NCBI GenBank assembly: GCA_034620365.1
Contig: JAQGEQ010000251.1
Location: forward strand, 124,001-188,000
From: Pegea sp. RAD2-039
Taxonomy: Eukaryota > Chordata > Thaliacea > Salpida > Salpidae
DNA length: 64,000 nucleotides
Reading direction: 5' to 3'
Positions 40,801-52,900 of this stretch are shown piece after piece. Under the pieces are notes generated by a model. It had not been told where the DNA came from. It did no database searches and saw nothing but the letters and a program-made list of their open reading frames with translations. The position numbers and the translations under genes are program-made. Each line of letters begins with the position of its first letter. The stretch's first letter is position 1.

Positions 40801-41240
40801 GTGACGCAGTATTAGTGAGTTTATTTATTTCCACTAACCTAAAAATGTAATCAAACTATTTTAAAAAGAAATTGTTGAAACTCAAACCCTGAGATGAGAA
40901 ACAAATTTCAACTAAATTGCCTCACTTCAAAATAACTTCTATTTCCTTGTGATAGGTTTTGTAGTAATTCAATCAAAAAACTAAATATAGATGAAGAAGT
41001 AAGATATTAAAGATGAATCAGGATGTCTCATGTCATTAACTTCAAAAATATTGATGATGAATATTCAAATATTAGTTTTAACTTTTTCAAATAATTATAT
41101 TTTTTAACAGTTTTGATAATAAATAATATTTATTTACAAAGTTCAATTTTTTATCATTTATAATAAATCATTTTAAAGTGAAATTTTTGAATAAATCACA
41201 AAACTTTTATTTTTATTTTATTAAATTTTTTAAAAGATAA
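37808..41240. repeat. Array copy 3, full length plus a 184-bp insertion
   Basis: About 3.43 kb; the extra length is the palindromic element at 40624-40807, which is otherwise found only in copy 6. The short open frame (40334-40537) is intact. Confidence 0.88.
40624..40807. mobile_element. Small non-autonomous palindromic insertion (MITE-like), first copy
   Basis: A 184-bp segment present in array copies 3 and 6 but absent from copies 1, 2, 4 and 5 at the same site, where GAAGCTGTATTAG is continuous. It contains imperfect inverted arms at 40635-40660 (TCTAACAATT...TGTACAA) and 40732-40752 (TTGTACATTT...TTGTTAGA), so a hairpin can form. It carries no open frame. The outer ends do not show clean terminal inverted repeats or a clear target-site duplication, so the class is unsure; Helitron-like or filler-DNA origins are alternatives. 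Confidence 0.5.
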
Positions 41241-44200
41241 ATTAAAGGAATGAAATTTTATTGGGACATCTTCACTAAATTACTTTAATCATTTTTGTAA
41301 TATTTGTTTTATTAAAAGTAAAGTAAGGAATTTTATAACAAAAAATATTTTGAAGAAATATTAAAAAGTTTTTAGATTTCTTTCTAAATTATCTTGAATT
41401 TAAAAAATAACATTTTGAAGTTTTAGACAATTATTACTTTCAGCATATTTTCATTTGAAAATTGAATTGGTTTTAGTTTCAAAACTTCTTTTTTCATATC
41501 TTTGTAAACAGAGAAACATCAACAAGTAGCCGTCTACTAGAAAGTTATTCAAACTATCTAAGATATCGGAATCAAAGAAATACTTTAATATCTGTTTTTT
41601 ATTGATTATAAAAGCGATGTTGGCTATCTTTTAATATTCAAAGCTTCTTTTGAAATGCTAAAAACAGTTTGAGTTAAGAAAACAAAACTGTGTAAAAGTA
41701 GATATTCAAGAATTTCTAATGTTTATATGAATAGCTCAATATCAAATGTTAGAAAGTGAAAATTTTGTAAGAAACTTTACTAAGATTAATCATAAAAGAA
41801 ACACCAAAAAACCGGCTCAGTTCTTATTTTAAATGATAAGTTTCTTTTATTAATTGTTAAATATTTGATATAGTTTAATAAAGGAGTTTCAAACCAAAAT
41901 TTGAAATATAAAAACTGCAAACAGCGATCATATTTTGTTTCATTAGACTTATCTAACGAAGAAATGTTATGAATTCTAATAAATAACATAACTTTAGAAG
42001 AACCATATACCATTATTTTTATAAAGTTTCAAATATCAAATTTTGTTAGCAGATGTTTTAATAAACTTTCAGAGATTAATAGATCTATGATTAAATTACT
42101 TTCAACATTAACAGAGTAATATTCTGTAATAAATTTCAAATATAAAGTTCCAATTGGCTTGAATTAAAACGTCAATTAAAATCTGTATATTATCAAACAT
42201 CATAACTTTAAAGTTACTTTTTCTTATGTATTTTCAAAGATACAATTTAAATGAAATTAAAACTTATTTAAAAATTAATTTACAGAATTGTATGCAATGT
42301 AATTTTCTACTTACAATAAAAAATGTATGGCGTTAAGAAATTTGAGAAAAGAAAGTTTAAATTTTTTGGATAGAATTGAAACTATATGCAAATTTGATTA
42401 ATACCATAGAAGAGGTTACTCCATCATTAAAGTATTTCTTTCTGAATACAAAAGTATATTGTCATTTATAACCAGAATAATTGCTTTTAGATACTTAAAT
42501 CAAATCGTTTATTATTATTGGGTTCTGCAAAATAAACATGAAGTTAAAAAAATAAAAATAGTTGGTGGAAGGTAGACTTTAATGACCTTTTCTGAATCAG
42601 GAAATAATTTTGTTTGAAATACTAAAGAAGTATTTAGTTGAAGTAATATTAGAAGTAAGTTGTGACCCAAAAAGATAAAAACTTTTTGTTAATTTTCATT
42701 TAAAGCAAAAGAGAAATTGAAAAAGTCTAAAAGTAAGAAGATGAAGACATCTTGACAGAGAAGGGAATAATTTCCGAGCTTATACTAATGATGATTAGAG
42801 TAAGTTGCCGAAATGTCAGATCAACGTCTCATATACTCCGAAAGTTTAAGATCAAGGTAACCCCTATTTATTTGATAATTAATTCAACCTGTAGAGCTTG
42901 CTCATGATTCAGAGTAACTCATTTTTTAAACAATCATCTTTTAGGTAACTTTATAAATGTTTGATTTATCTGCTGAAACTTTAAACATCTCTCTGTTATT
43001 TGGTGAACTTTTTTGATTATGTAAGTTTGAACTTTCGATTTGTTGAATAAAATGCAAATAAACTACATTACTTAAAAATAACTTGTATGTTATCTTGAAT
43101 AACTGAAACTGATTTTATGTTCATATCTTCAATAGATTTAATTGAAAGATTATTTCAAGTTTAGCGAATTGTTTAAAGTGTTAGGCTTTAAAATCTTACA
43201 GATATTAGTAGCAAAGGATTAATTGTTATGGAAATGAATAGTGGAAAGAAAATACTTGACAGATATTTTTATTAGAAGAAGAAGAATATATTTCTTTAGT
43301 GAGGATAAAAGCATTTTGTTTATTTAAGTTTTAAATATGTTTATTTGTGAAGTGGGATATTTCCTAAATGAAAGAACTTATATTTTATTAAGCTTTGTAT
43401 CTGATAAGTATAAAAATAACAACCAAACAATAATTTGTCAAGCTTTATCTCACAAAGTTTTTTCAAACAACTTTTTGTAAGAAAAAACAGCTTTCGAAAA
43501 ACCAAAGTTTAATAAATTGTTTGATTTAGTAAATTTTTCTTTATTATAATTATATTCAATTTCACATATTATTAAATTATGGACGTTAGCCAACAATGTT
43601 CATTTAACTAAAACTTGAGATTACTTTTAGATAAATGATTGATTTTAAAACAAACAGAATACTGAAATTAAAAGATTTAAAAAACAAAATATGTGGTTTG
43701 AATAGTTTTGTATTAAATTGTTCTTGCTAATAGCATGATCATTACTTTCAGCTTTCGACTAGAAGCAAGCAGCAGCTCCTTGTCACTCTCAAGTACCAAC
43801 GAATCCTTTTTTACTATTATCTGTTTGAATAAAAGTTTTTATGGGAGATGTAATCTAAATGCAACTGCTAATAAAGAACTAGTCGCTATTTACCAACTTA
43901 TATTTTTCTATATATCATATTACAAAGAAGGTAACACTCTAACAGTTTTACTAACTTGTTTAAAACCTAAATACAAACTGTAACATTTGTATGCATCTTT
44001 CTATTGTTCATTCAAGCATTTAGAAGTTGCTAAAGTAATGCGTTCAAAAGATGTGAAAATTTCAACTGAAGCTGTATTAGTGAGTTTATTTATTTCCACT
44101 AACCTAAAAATGTAATCAAACTATTTTAAAAAGAAATTGTTGAAACTCAAACCCTGAGATGAGAAACAAACTTTCAACTAAATTGCCTCACTTCAAAATA

Positions 44201-44510
44201 ATCTATTTCCTTGTGATAGGTTTTGTAGTAATTCAATCAAAAGACTAAATGTAGATGAAGAAGTAAGATATTAAAGATGAATCAGGATGTCTCATGTCAT
44301 TAACCTCAAAAATGTTGATGATGAATATTCAAATATTAATTTTAACTTTTTCAAATAATTATATTTTTTAATAGTTTTGATAATAAATAATATTTATTTA
44401 CAAAGTTCAATTTTTTATTATTTATAATAAATCATTTTAAAGTGAAATTTTTAAATAAATCACAAAACTTTTATTTTTATTTTATTAAATTTTCTAAAAG
44501 ATAAATAACA
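41241..44510. repeat. Array copy 4, full length
   Basis: About 3.27 kb. It has the AGCTTTCG marker shared with copy 1 (near 43750) and the AAAGTAAGGA variant shared with copies 5 and 6. Its short open frame is the longest (43735-43983, up to 82 codons). Confidence 0.88.
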
Positions 44511-47500
44511 TTTTTAAAGGATTGAAATTTTATTGGGACATCTTCACTAAATTACTTTAATCATTTTTGTAATATTTGTTTTATTAAAGGTAAAGTAAGG
44601 AATTTTATATCAAAAAATATTTTGAAGAAATATTAAAATGTTTTTAGATTTCTTTCTAAATTATCTTGAATTTAAAAAATAACATTTTGAAGTTTTGGAC
44701 AATTATTACTTTCAGCATATTTTCATTTGAAAATTGATTTGGTTTTAGTTTCAAAACTTCTTTTTTCATATCTTTGTAAACAGAGAAACATCAACAAGTA
44801 GCCGTCTACTAGAAAGTTATTCAAACTATCTAAGATATCGTAATCAAAGAAATACATTAATATCTGTTTTTCATCGATTATAAAAGCGATGTTGGCTATC
44901 TTTTAATTTTCAAAGCTTCTTTTTAAATGCTAAAAACAGTTTGAGTTAAGAAAACAAAACTGAGTAAAAGTAGATATTCAAGAATTTCTAATGTTTATAT
45001 GAATAGCTCAATATCAAATGTTAGAAAGTGAAACTTTTGTAAGCAACTTTACTAAGATTAATCATAAAAGAAACATCAAAAACCGGCTCAGTTCATATTT
45101 TAAATGATAAGTTTCTTCTATTAATTGTATGAATATTTGTTATAGTTTAATAAAGGATTTTCAAACCAAAATTTGAAATATAAAAACTGTAAACAGCGAT
45201 CATATTTTGTTTCATTAGACTTATCTAACGAAGAAATGTTATGAATTCTAATAAATAACATAACTTTAGAAGAACCATATACCATTATTTTTATAAAGTT
45301 TCAAGTATCAAATTTTGTTAGCAGATGTTTTAATAAACTTTCAGAGATTAATAGATCTATGATTGAATTACTTTCAACATTAACAGAGTAATATTCTGTA
45401 ATAAATTTCAAATACAAAGTTCCAATTGGCTTGAATTAAAACGACAAATAAACCTGTATGTTATCAAACATCATAACTTTAAAGTTACTTTTTCTTATGT
45501 ATTTTCAAAGATACAATTTAAATGAAATTAAAACTTATTTAAAAATTAATTTACAGAATTGTATGCAATGTAATTTTCGACTTACAATAAAAAATGTATG
45601 GCGTTAAGAAATTTGAGAAAAGAAAGTTTAAATTTTTTGGATAGAATTGAAACTATATGCAAATTTAATTAATACCATAGAAGAGGTTACTCCATCATTA
45701 AAGTATTTCTTTCTGAATACAAAAGTATATTGTCATTTATAACCAGAATAATTGCTTTTAGATACTTAAATCAAATCGTTTATTATTATTGGGTTCTGCA
45801 AAATAAACATGAAGTTAAAAAAATAAAAATAGTTGGTGGAAGGTAGACTTTAATGGCCTTTTCTGAACAAGGAAATAATTTTGTTTGAAATACTAAAGAA
45901 GTATTTAGTTGAAGTAATATTAGAAGTAAGTTGTGACCCAAAAAGATAAAAACTTTTTATTAATTTTCGTTTAAAGCAAAAGAAAAATTGAAAACGTCGA
46001 AAAGAAAGAAGATGAAGACATCTTGACAGAGAAGGGAATACTTTCCGAGCTTATACTAATGGTGATTAGAGTAAGTTGCTGAAATATCAGATCAACGTCT
46101 CATATACTCCGAAAGTTTAAGATCAAGGTAACCCCTATTTATTTGATAATTAATTCAACCTGTAGAGCTTGCTCATGATTCAGAGTAACTCATTTTTTAA
46201 ACAATCATCTTTTAGGTAACTTTATAAATGTTTGATTTATCTGCTGAAACTTTAAACATATTTTTGTTATTTGGTGAACTTTTTTGATTATGTAAGTTTG
46301 AACTTTCGATTTGTTGAATAAAATGCAAATAAACTACATTACTTAAAAATAACTTGTATGTTATCTTGAATAACTGAAACTGATTTTATGTTCATATCTT
46401 CCATAGATTTAATTGTAAAGATTATTTCAAGTTTAGCGAATTGTTTAAAGTGTTAGGCTTTAAAATCTTACAGATATTAGTAGCAAAGGATTAATTGTTA
46501 TGGAAATGAATAGTGGAAAGAAAATACTTGACAGATATTTTTATTAGAAGAAGAAAAATATATTTCTTTAGTGAGGATAAAAGCAAGTTGTTTATTTAAG
46601 TTTTAAATATATTTATTTGTGAAGTGGGATATTTCCTAATTGAAAGAACTCATATTTTATTAAGCTTTGTATCTGATAAGTATAAAAATAACAACCAAAC
46701 AATAATTTGTCAAGTTTTGTCTCAACTAGTTTTTTCAAACAACTTTTTGTAAGAAAAAACAGCTTTCGAAAAACCAAAGTTTAATAAATTGTTTGATTTA
46801 GTAAATTTTTCTTTATTATAATTATATTCAATTTCACATATTATTAAATTATGGACGTTAGCCAACAATGTTCATTTAACTAAAACTTGAGATTACTTTT
46901 AAATAAATGATTGATTTTAAAACAAGCAGAAGACTGAAATTAAAAGATTTGAAAAACAAAATATGTGGTTTGAATAGTTTTGTATTAAATTGTACTTGCT
47001 AATAGCATGATCATTACTTTCAACTAGAAGCAAGCAGCAGCTCCTTGTCACTCTCAAGTACCAACGAATGCTTTTTTACTATTATCTGTTTGAATAAAAG
47101 TTTTTATGGGAGATGTAATCTAAATGCAACTTTCAATAAACAACTAGTCGCTATTCACCAAGTTATATTTTTCTATATATCATATTACAAAGAAGGTAAC
47201 ACTCTAACAGTTTTACTAACTTGTTTAAAACCTAAATACAAACTGTAACATTTGTATGCATCTTTCTATTGTTCATTCAAGCATTTAAAAGTTGATAAAT
47301 TAATGCTTTCAAAAGATGTGAAAATTTCAAATGAAGCTGTATTAGTGAGTTTATTTATTTCCACTAACCTAAAAATGTAATCAAACTATTTTAAAAAGAA
47401 ATTGTTGAAACTCAAACCCTGAGATGAGAAACAAATTTTCAACTAAATTGCCTCATTTCAAATTAACATCTATTTCCTTGTGATAGGTTTTGTAGTAATT

Positions 47501-47770
47501 CAATCAAAAAACTAAATGTAGATGAAGAAGTAAGATATTAAAGATGTTCAGGATGCCTCATGTCATTAACTTCAAAAATATTGATGATGAATATTCAAAT
47601 ATTAATCTTAACTTTTTCAAATAATTACATTTTTTAACAGTTTTGATAATAAATAATATTTATTTACAAAGTTCAATTTTTTATTATTTATAATAAATCA
47701 TTTTAAAGTGAAATTTTTGAATAAATCACAAAACTTTTATTTTTATTTTATTAAATTTTTTAAAAGATAA
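44511..47770. repeat. Array copy 5, full length
   Basis: About 3.26 kb. It shares GATGTTCAGGATG with copy 1 and AAAGTAAGGA with copies 4 and 6, which makes it a mosaic of variants. The short open frame at 47045-47248 is intact but has amino-acid changes relative to copies 3 and 4. Confidence 0.88.
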
Positions 47771-49688
47771 ATTAAAGGATTGAAATTTTATTGGGACATC
47801 TTCACTAAATTACTTTAATCATTTTTGTAATATTTGTTTTATTAAAGGTAAAGTAAGGAATTTTATAACAAAAAATATTTTGAAGAAATATTAAAATGCT
47901 TTTAGATTTCTTTCTAAATTATCTTGATTTGAAAAAATAACATTTTGAATTTTTGGACAATTATTACTTTCAGCATATTTTCATTTGAAAATTGATTTGG
48001 TTTTAGTTTCAAAACTTCTTTTTTCATATCTTTGTAAACAGAGAAACATCAACAAGTAGCCGTCTACTAGAAAGTTATTCAAACTATCTAAGATATCGGA
48101 ATCAAAGAAATACATTAATATCTGTTTTTCATCGATTATAAAAGCGATGTTGACTATCTTTTAATATTCAAAGCTTCTTTTTAAATGCTAAAAACAGTTT
48201 GAGTTAAGAAAACAAAACTGAGTAAAAGTAGATATTCAAGAATTTCTAATGTTTATATGAATAGCTCAATATCAAATGTTAGAAAGTGAAACTTTTGTAA
48301 GAAACTTTACTAAGATTAATCATAAAAGAAACATCAAAAACCGGCTCAGTTCTTATTTTAAATGATAAGTTTCTTCTATTAATTGTATGGATATTTGATA
48401 AAGTTTGATAAAAGAGTTTCAAACCAAAATTTGAAATATAAAAACTGCAAACAGCGATCATGTTTTGTTTCATTAGACTTATCTAACGAAGAAATGTTAT
48501 GAATTCTAATAAATAGTATAACTTTAGAAGAACCATATACCATTATTTTTATAGTTTCAAGTATCAAATTTTGTTAGCAGATGTTTTAATAAACTTTCTT
48601 AGATTAATAGATCTATAATTGAATTACTTTCAACATTAACAGAGTAATATTCTGTAATAAATTTCAAATACAAAGTTCCAATTGTCTTGAATTAAAACGG
48701 AAATTAAATCTGTATATTATCAAACATCATAACTTTAAAGTTACTTTTTCTTATGTATTTTCAATAATACAATTTAAATGAGATTAAAACTTATTTAAAA
48801 ATTAATTTACAGAATTGTATGCAATGTAATTTTCTACTTACAATAAAAAATGTATGGCGTTAAGAAATTTGAAAATAGAAAGTTTAAATTTTTTGGATAG
48901 ATTGAAATTATATGCAAATTTGATTAATACCATAGAAGAGGTTACTCCATCATTAAAGTATTTCTTTCTGAATACAAAAGTATATTGTCATTTATAACCA
49001 GAATAATTGCTTTTAGATACTTAAATCAAATCGTTTATTATTATTGGGTTCTGCACAATAAACATGAAGTTAAAAAAATAAAAATAGTTGGTGGAAGGTA
49101 GACTTTAATGGCCTTTTCTAAACCAGGAAATAATTTTGTTTGAAATACTAAAGAAGTATTTAGTTGAAGTAATATTAGAAGTAAGTTGTGACCCAAAAAG
49201 ATAAAAACTTTTTGTTAATTTTCATTTAAAGCAAAAGAGAAATTGAAAAAGTCGAAAAGTAAGAAGATGAAGCCATAAAAAATTGCTAAAATAGAAGTTG
49301 CTAAATTAATGCGTTCAAAAGATGTGAAAATTTCAAAGAACATACTTACGATCTAACAATTATTGATTAATGTACAAGAGCACTTCAAAATGTTTTTGTG
49401 GAACATATTACCTTTGAAATAATTGCAATGTATAACAATAAATAATATTTGTACATTTAGATTGTTAGAAATAGCAACTTATTAATATTATCACTAATTG
49501 TTAAATTTGGTTAGCATGTGACGCAGTATTAGTGAGTTTATTTATTTCCACTAACCTAAAAATGTAATCAAACTATTTTAAAAAGAAATTGTTGAAACTC
49601 AAACCCTGAGATGAGAAACAAATTTTCAACTAAATTGCCTCATTTCAAATTAACTTCTATTTCCTTGTGATGCGTTTTGTAGTAATAG
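47771..49688. repeat. Array copy 6, truncated by an internal deletion
   Basis: About 1.92 kb. It follows the unit to about 49272 (GAAGATGAAG) and then, after a short junction sequence, resumes at GAAGTTGCTAAATTAATGCG. This removes about 1.3 kb including the short open frame. It carries the second copy of the palindromic insertion and ends at 49688, 240 bp beyond the 3' end of the XRCC1 coding region. Confidence 0.85.
49341..49525. mobile_element. Small non-autonomous palindromic insertion (MITE-like), second copy
   Basis: Nearly identical to 40624-40807 (a few substitutions) and at the same position of the repeat unit, next to GTATTAGTGAG. Shared position and sequence show that the two copies descend from one insertion followed by duplication or conversion of the unit, rather than from two insertions. 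Confidence 0.5.
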
Positions 49689-49927
49689 AAATATGCAAAT
49701 AAGTTGGTGATGAATAAAATAAAGAAAACTTCGATCAACTAAAACAGATCACTTTCGAGTTGCTAGAGATTCTGGAAGACATTTTTCTCTAAAAGATTTT
49801 AGCTTTTCAATTGAAACCACTTTTCCACCAACTTGTAACAAAAACTGTTTCATAATTTAATAAAATATTCAAATGATGATCTAAAGATGACATTTTTCAA
49901 TTCTCAAAATGAGAAGATTAAAAAGGA
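49689..49927. other. Unique sequence between the array and the XRCC1 stop
   Basis: This stretch presumably holds the XRCC1 3' UTR on the minus strand. No AATAAA is seen there; the closest is ATTAAA (TTTAAT at 49856-49861 on the plus strand), 67 nt past the stop. Confidence 0.4.
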
Positions 49928-52900
49928 TCAAATTGACTTCTCTAAGATGAAGGAAGACACTTTTCTCAGCTTTCCAGATTCTCCACATTTTACTATCCAT
50001 TTATAACTCACAAATTGAATATTCGGATATTTGTCAACATAGTCGTCTTCATCTATTACATCATCACTGATGACGTAAGACACACGCGCACTCACTCGAT
50101 TCCTTACTTTCCTAAAACCAAAAATGTGAGTTGAAGAAAAGAAGAAAGATCATTACCCGCCACAGGAGACGATAATCCGGTTGATGAAACGCTTCTGAAG
50201 ATCGGGGAGGTTGTTGCTGATGTAAAAGTAAAGTCCACTGAAAAATTCTGGAAGCTCAGGAAGAGATGTGATGACGTCATCAACGCTATCTGCTTCTGTC
50301 AGTTTAGATTAGAAGTTAATGAAAATTGAGCGGTTTTGATTGGCTCTCAATAACCACGTGACTTCAGTGAGTTTACTCAAAATTTCAACAAATTTCAAAG
50401 AAACGATTTACTTTCATATTCTACATCAGTATCCGCATCAAAGATGCTTTCATCTTGATCTTCATCATCAGCAGCATCTTGAATCTGATCTTCATCATCA
50501 GCAGCATCTTGAATCTGATCTTCCTCATCAGCAACATCTTGAATCTGATCTTCATCATCAGCAGCATCTTGAATCTGATCTTCATCATCAGCAGCATCTT
50601 GGATCTGATCTTCATCATCAGCAACATCCTGAATTTGATCTTCATCATCAGCAGCATCTTGAATCTGATCTTCATCATCAGCAGCATCTTGAATCTGATC
50701 TTCATCATCAGCAATGTTTCGATCTATATCATCAACTTCTTTATCGCTAAGATAAACCAGAAGATCAGATGAAGATACAACTAACATCATTACTGCAATC
50801 TCTTACTTGCTTACGTCATCAATGACGTCATCAACCAAATCATCATCTTCAAAAAAGAAAAATATTTAGATAATCACAGATGAAAACAATCCACATCAAT
50901 TACTGGATGCAGGAACAAGTAGATGAGATGATATTGAGACTTTTCTTCTTTCGGCAGCACAACATTCAATCCAGCTCTTCTTCACAATCCTTCCCGAAGA
51001 AGAAGATCGAACTTTTTTGAATTTTGGGGTATTTTTAAAAGCACATCTACAAATTTATTAAATTAAATCACTAAAATTTCAAACTTATAAATCTACATCA
51101 GATGAGTACAACTTGAATTCCATTCTTTCGAATATTTTGCTCCCATATCTATTGCAGTCTGACGTAACTGATGACGTAATGGATTTACAAACCCACTCAA
51201 AACAAAGACTACATCTTTCAAGACTTCATTAAACTTCACGCTTAATTGCGTTGCATCACGTGACCGGTGTGCTTTAAAAATGATTTTAAAAATTTTGTGG
51301 TTTAAAATTAGAAATTTTACTTTTCTTCTTTCGAGGCAAATGATTAGTTGAAGCAGGAAGATTTTGGGGACAATTTGATGGTTTTTTAGAAGAGTGATCT
51401 GCAGAAGATTAATTTCTTTTATTACTAATAATCTAAGGTTTTTAATGAACCTAGATCTTCTTTTTGTTTGAGGTTGACATCATTTTCCAACTTTCGTTTC
51501 TTCAGTAGAAAAAAAAATCAAATGAAATAATCTCAAATAGAAAATTGAAGAAGATACCAAATAGGCTAAAAACTAACTTTTGGGGCCACTAGGTTATACT
51601 TCTTTGTTTCTTGCTTCTTCCGGATGAGATCATCTGCTTCTTCTAATGTACGAACCGATAACTTTTCTGAGATACCTGTAAAAGATGAGGATTTCCAATC
51701 AGTTATTTTAAACATCAACATTTTTGGTGATTCAAATCAATCTACTAACTAATCATCACTTGATGTTTATGAGATTGAGTCATTAGATACTGACGGACTT
51801 CATCTAGAGGCTTGCTTATTTTTACAGGTTCATCTTTTTGTAATTTAAAAGCACCAAATTGAAATTTCTAAAGAAAAATGTTTATTAAATTCAGTAAATG
51901 ATGAATTGAGTTACTTTTTGTGGTGTTGGAATTATGGTGGGGATTTTAGGTGTAAGAATTGGTTTTTCATCATTGTAATGAATTGTTATAAATGATAATC
52001 CATATGTTACATTCTGCAAAAAAATGCTTTATTCAATGCATGGTTGCAGATGACAAATTATAGTTCTTAAAAGGAAGAAAAACAAAAGTAAAGATAATTA
52101 AAGTAGAAATAAAATAGGAACAATGCAGACACATTAGTAAAATATAAATTATAAACCCAAAATTGAAAAGGACAAAATAAGGCTTAGAATTCGCTTGATG
52201 AAGAAATCATATTTTTTAAATTTCAAAAGAGGTGATAGATTTTGATGATTTGATGGAAACAAGGATAGTTGTTGAAAAAGCTGAATTTGTTGAGTGGTTT
52301 AGTTTGAAATGTTGAAGACCAGGGCAGAGGGAAACTATTAAGATTGTAATTTTATCTTAATGACCTTTTACAATATAACTTGATTACAAGAAAGTTTAGA
52401 TTAAATTACAAGTCAAAGTTGTTATCTCATTACAAGACAATTGAAAGTTCAGACATAAATTGAAGTTAACATGATACAAAAAATTAAAGTAAAAAATTAT
52501 AACTAAAATTATTCACTTCAAAATCTTAGAAAAAAAAAACGAACTTTGTTAAATGGTTGGCTACAAACACATTTAATCTGATCCCATTTCTCACTAGCAA
52601 TCTTCTCACTGAATTTCGTCCGATCAAACATTCGGACTCTTGCAGTGGATGTCCACATCCTACTCTCAGATGAGTTCATGAATGCAGAAGCATTCAATAA
52701 AACCTGAAAATTATTTTAAACTCAGAAACAAGTAGAAAGTTTCATGGAAATTGTTCAGACCTGAAACTCATTAGTGTCTCTAGCTGACCGATTAACAAGA
52801 ACTTCAACAAATGCAGATCCAAAGTTTCCAATATCAATTGAAGAGATGGTGACAGCTTTTTCTAATTGCATCACTAAACTAGCTGACCTTTCACCCTTTT

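Larger units (their letters stand above)
32030..49688. repeat. Tandem array of a ~3.25-kb unit, about 5.5 copies
   Basis: Six head-to-tail copies can be phased on the landmark ATTGAAATTTTATTGGGACA, which recurs at about 32041, 34569, 37819, 41250, 44521 and 47780. The full-length spacing is 3.25-3.43 kb. Copies differ by scattered substitutions and small indels amounting to a few percent by eye. The first and last copies carry internal deletions. Left of 32030 and right of 49688 the homology stops, so the array begins and ends abruptly in unique sequence. I see no transposase, reverse transcriptase or RNA gene in the unit. The unit contains a conserved short open frame (about 67 codons), apparently not under selection. 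The array lies between two host genes and interrupts neither. Confidence 0.95.

Noticed and set aside
35105-48567. Minus-strand frames of 60-75 codons recurring in several array copies
   Set aside because: They are shadows of the repeat unit, differ in length from copy to copy, and have no family resemblance.
50340-50772. Open frames on the plus strand and in other minus frames across the XRCC1 minisatellite
   Set aside because: They are open only because a 30-bp repeat without stops in several frames repeats the same pattern. The minus-strand frame that joins the XRCC1 exons explains the region.
50272-50830. Two TGACGTCA (CRE-like) palindromes at 50272-50279 and 50823-50830
   Set aside because: Both fall in XRCC1 coding exons, where GATGACGTCAT encodes Asp-Asp-Val-Ile, so coding explains them without a regulatory role.
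51256-51263. TCACGTGA E-box palindrome
   Set aside because: It lies within XRCC1 exon 9 and is accounted for by the Arg-Asp coding sequence, unlike the two in the noncoding island.
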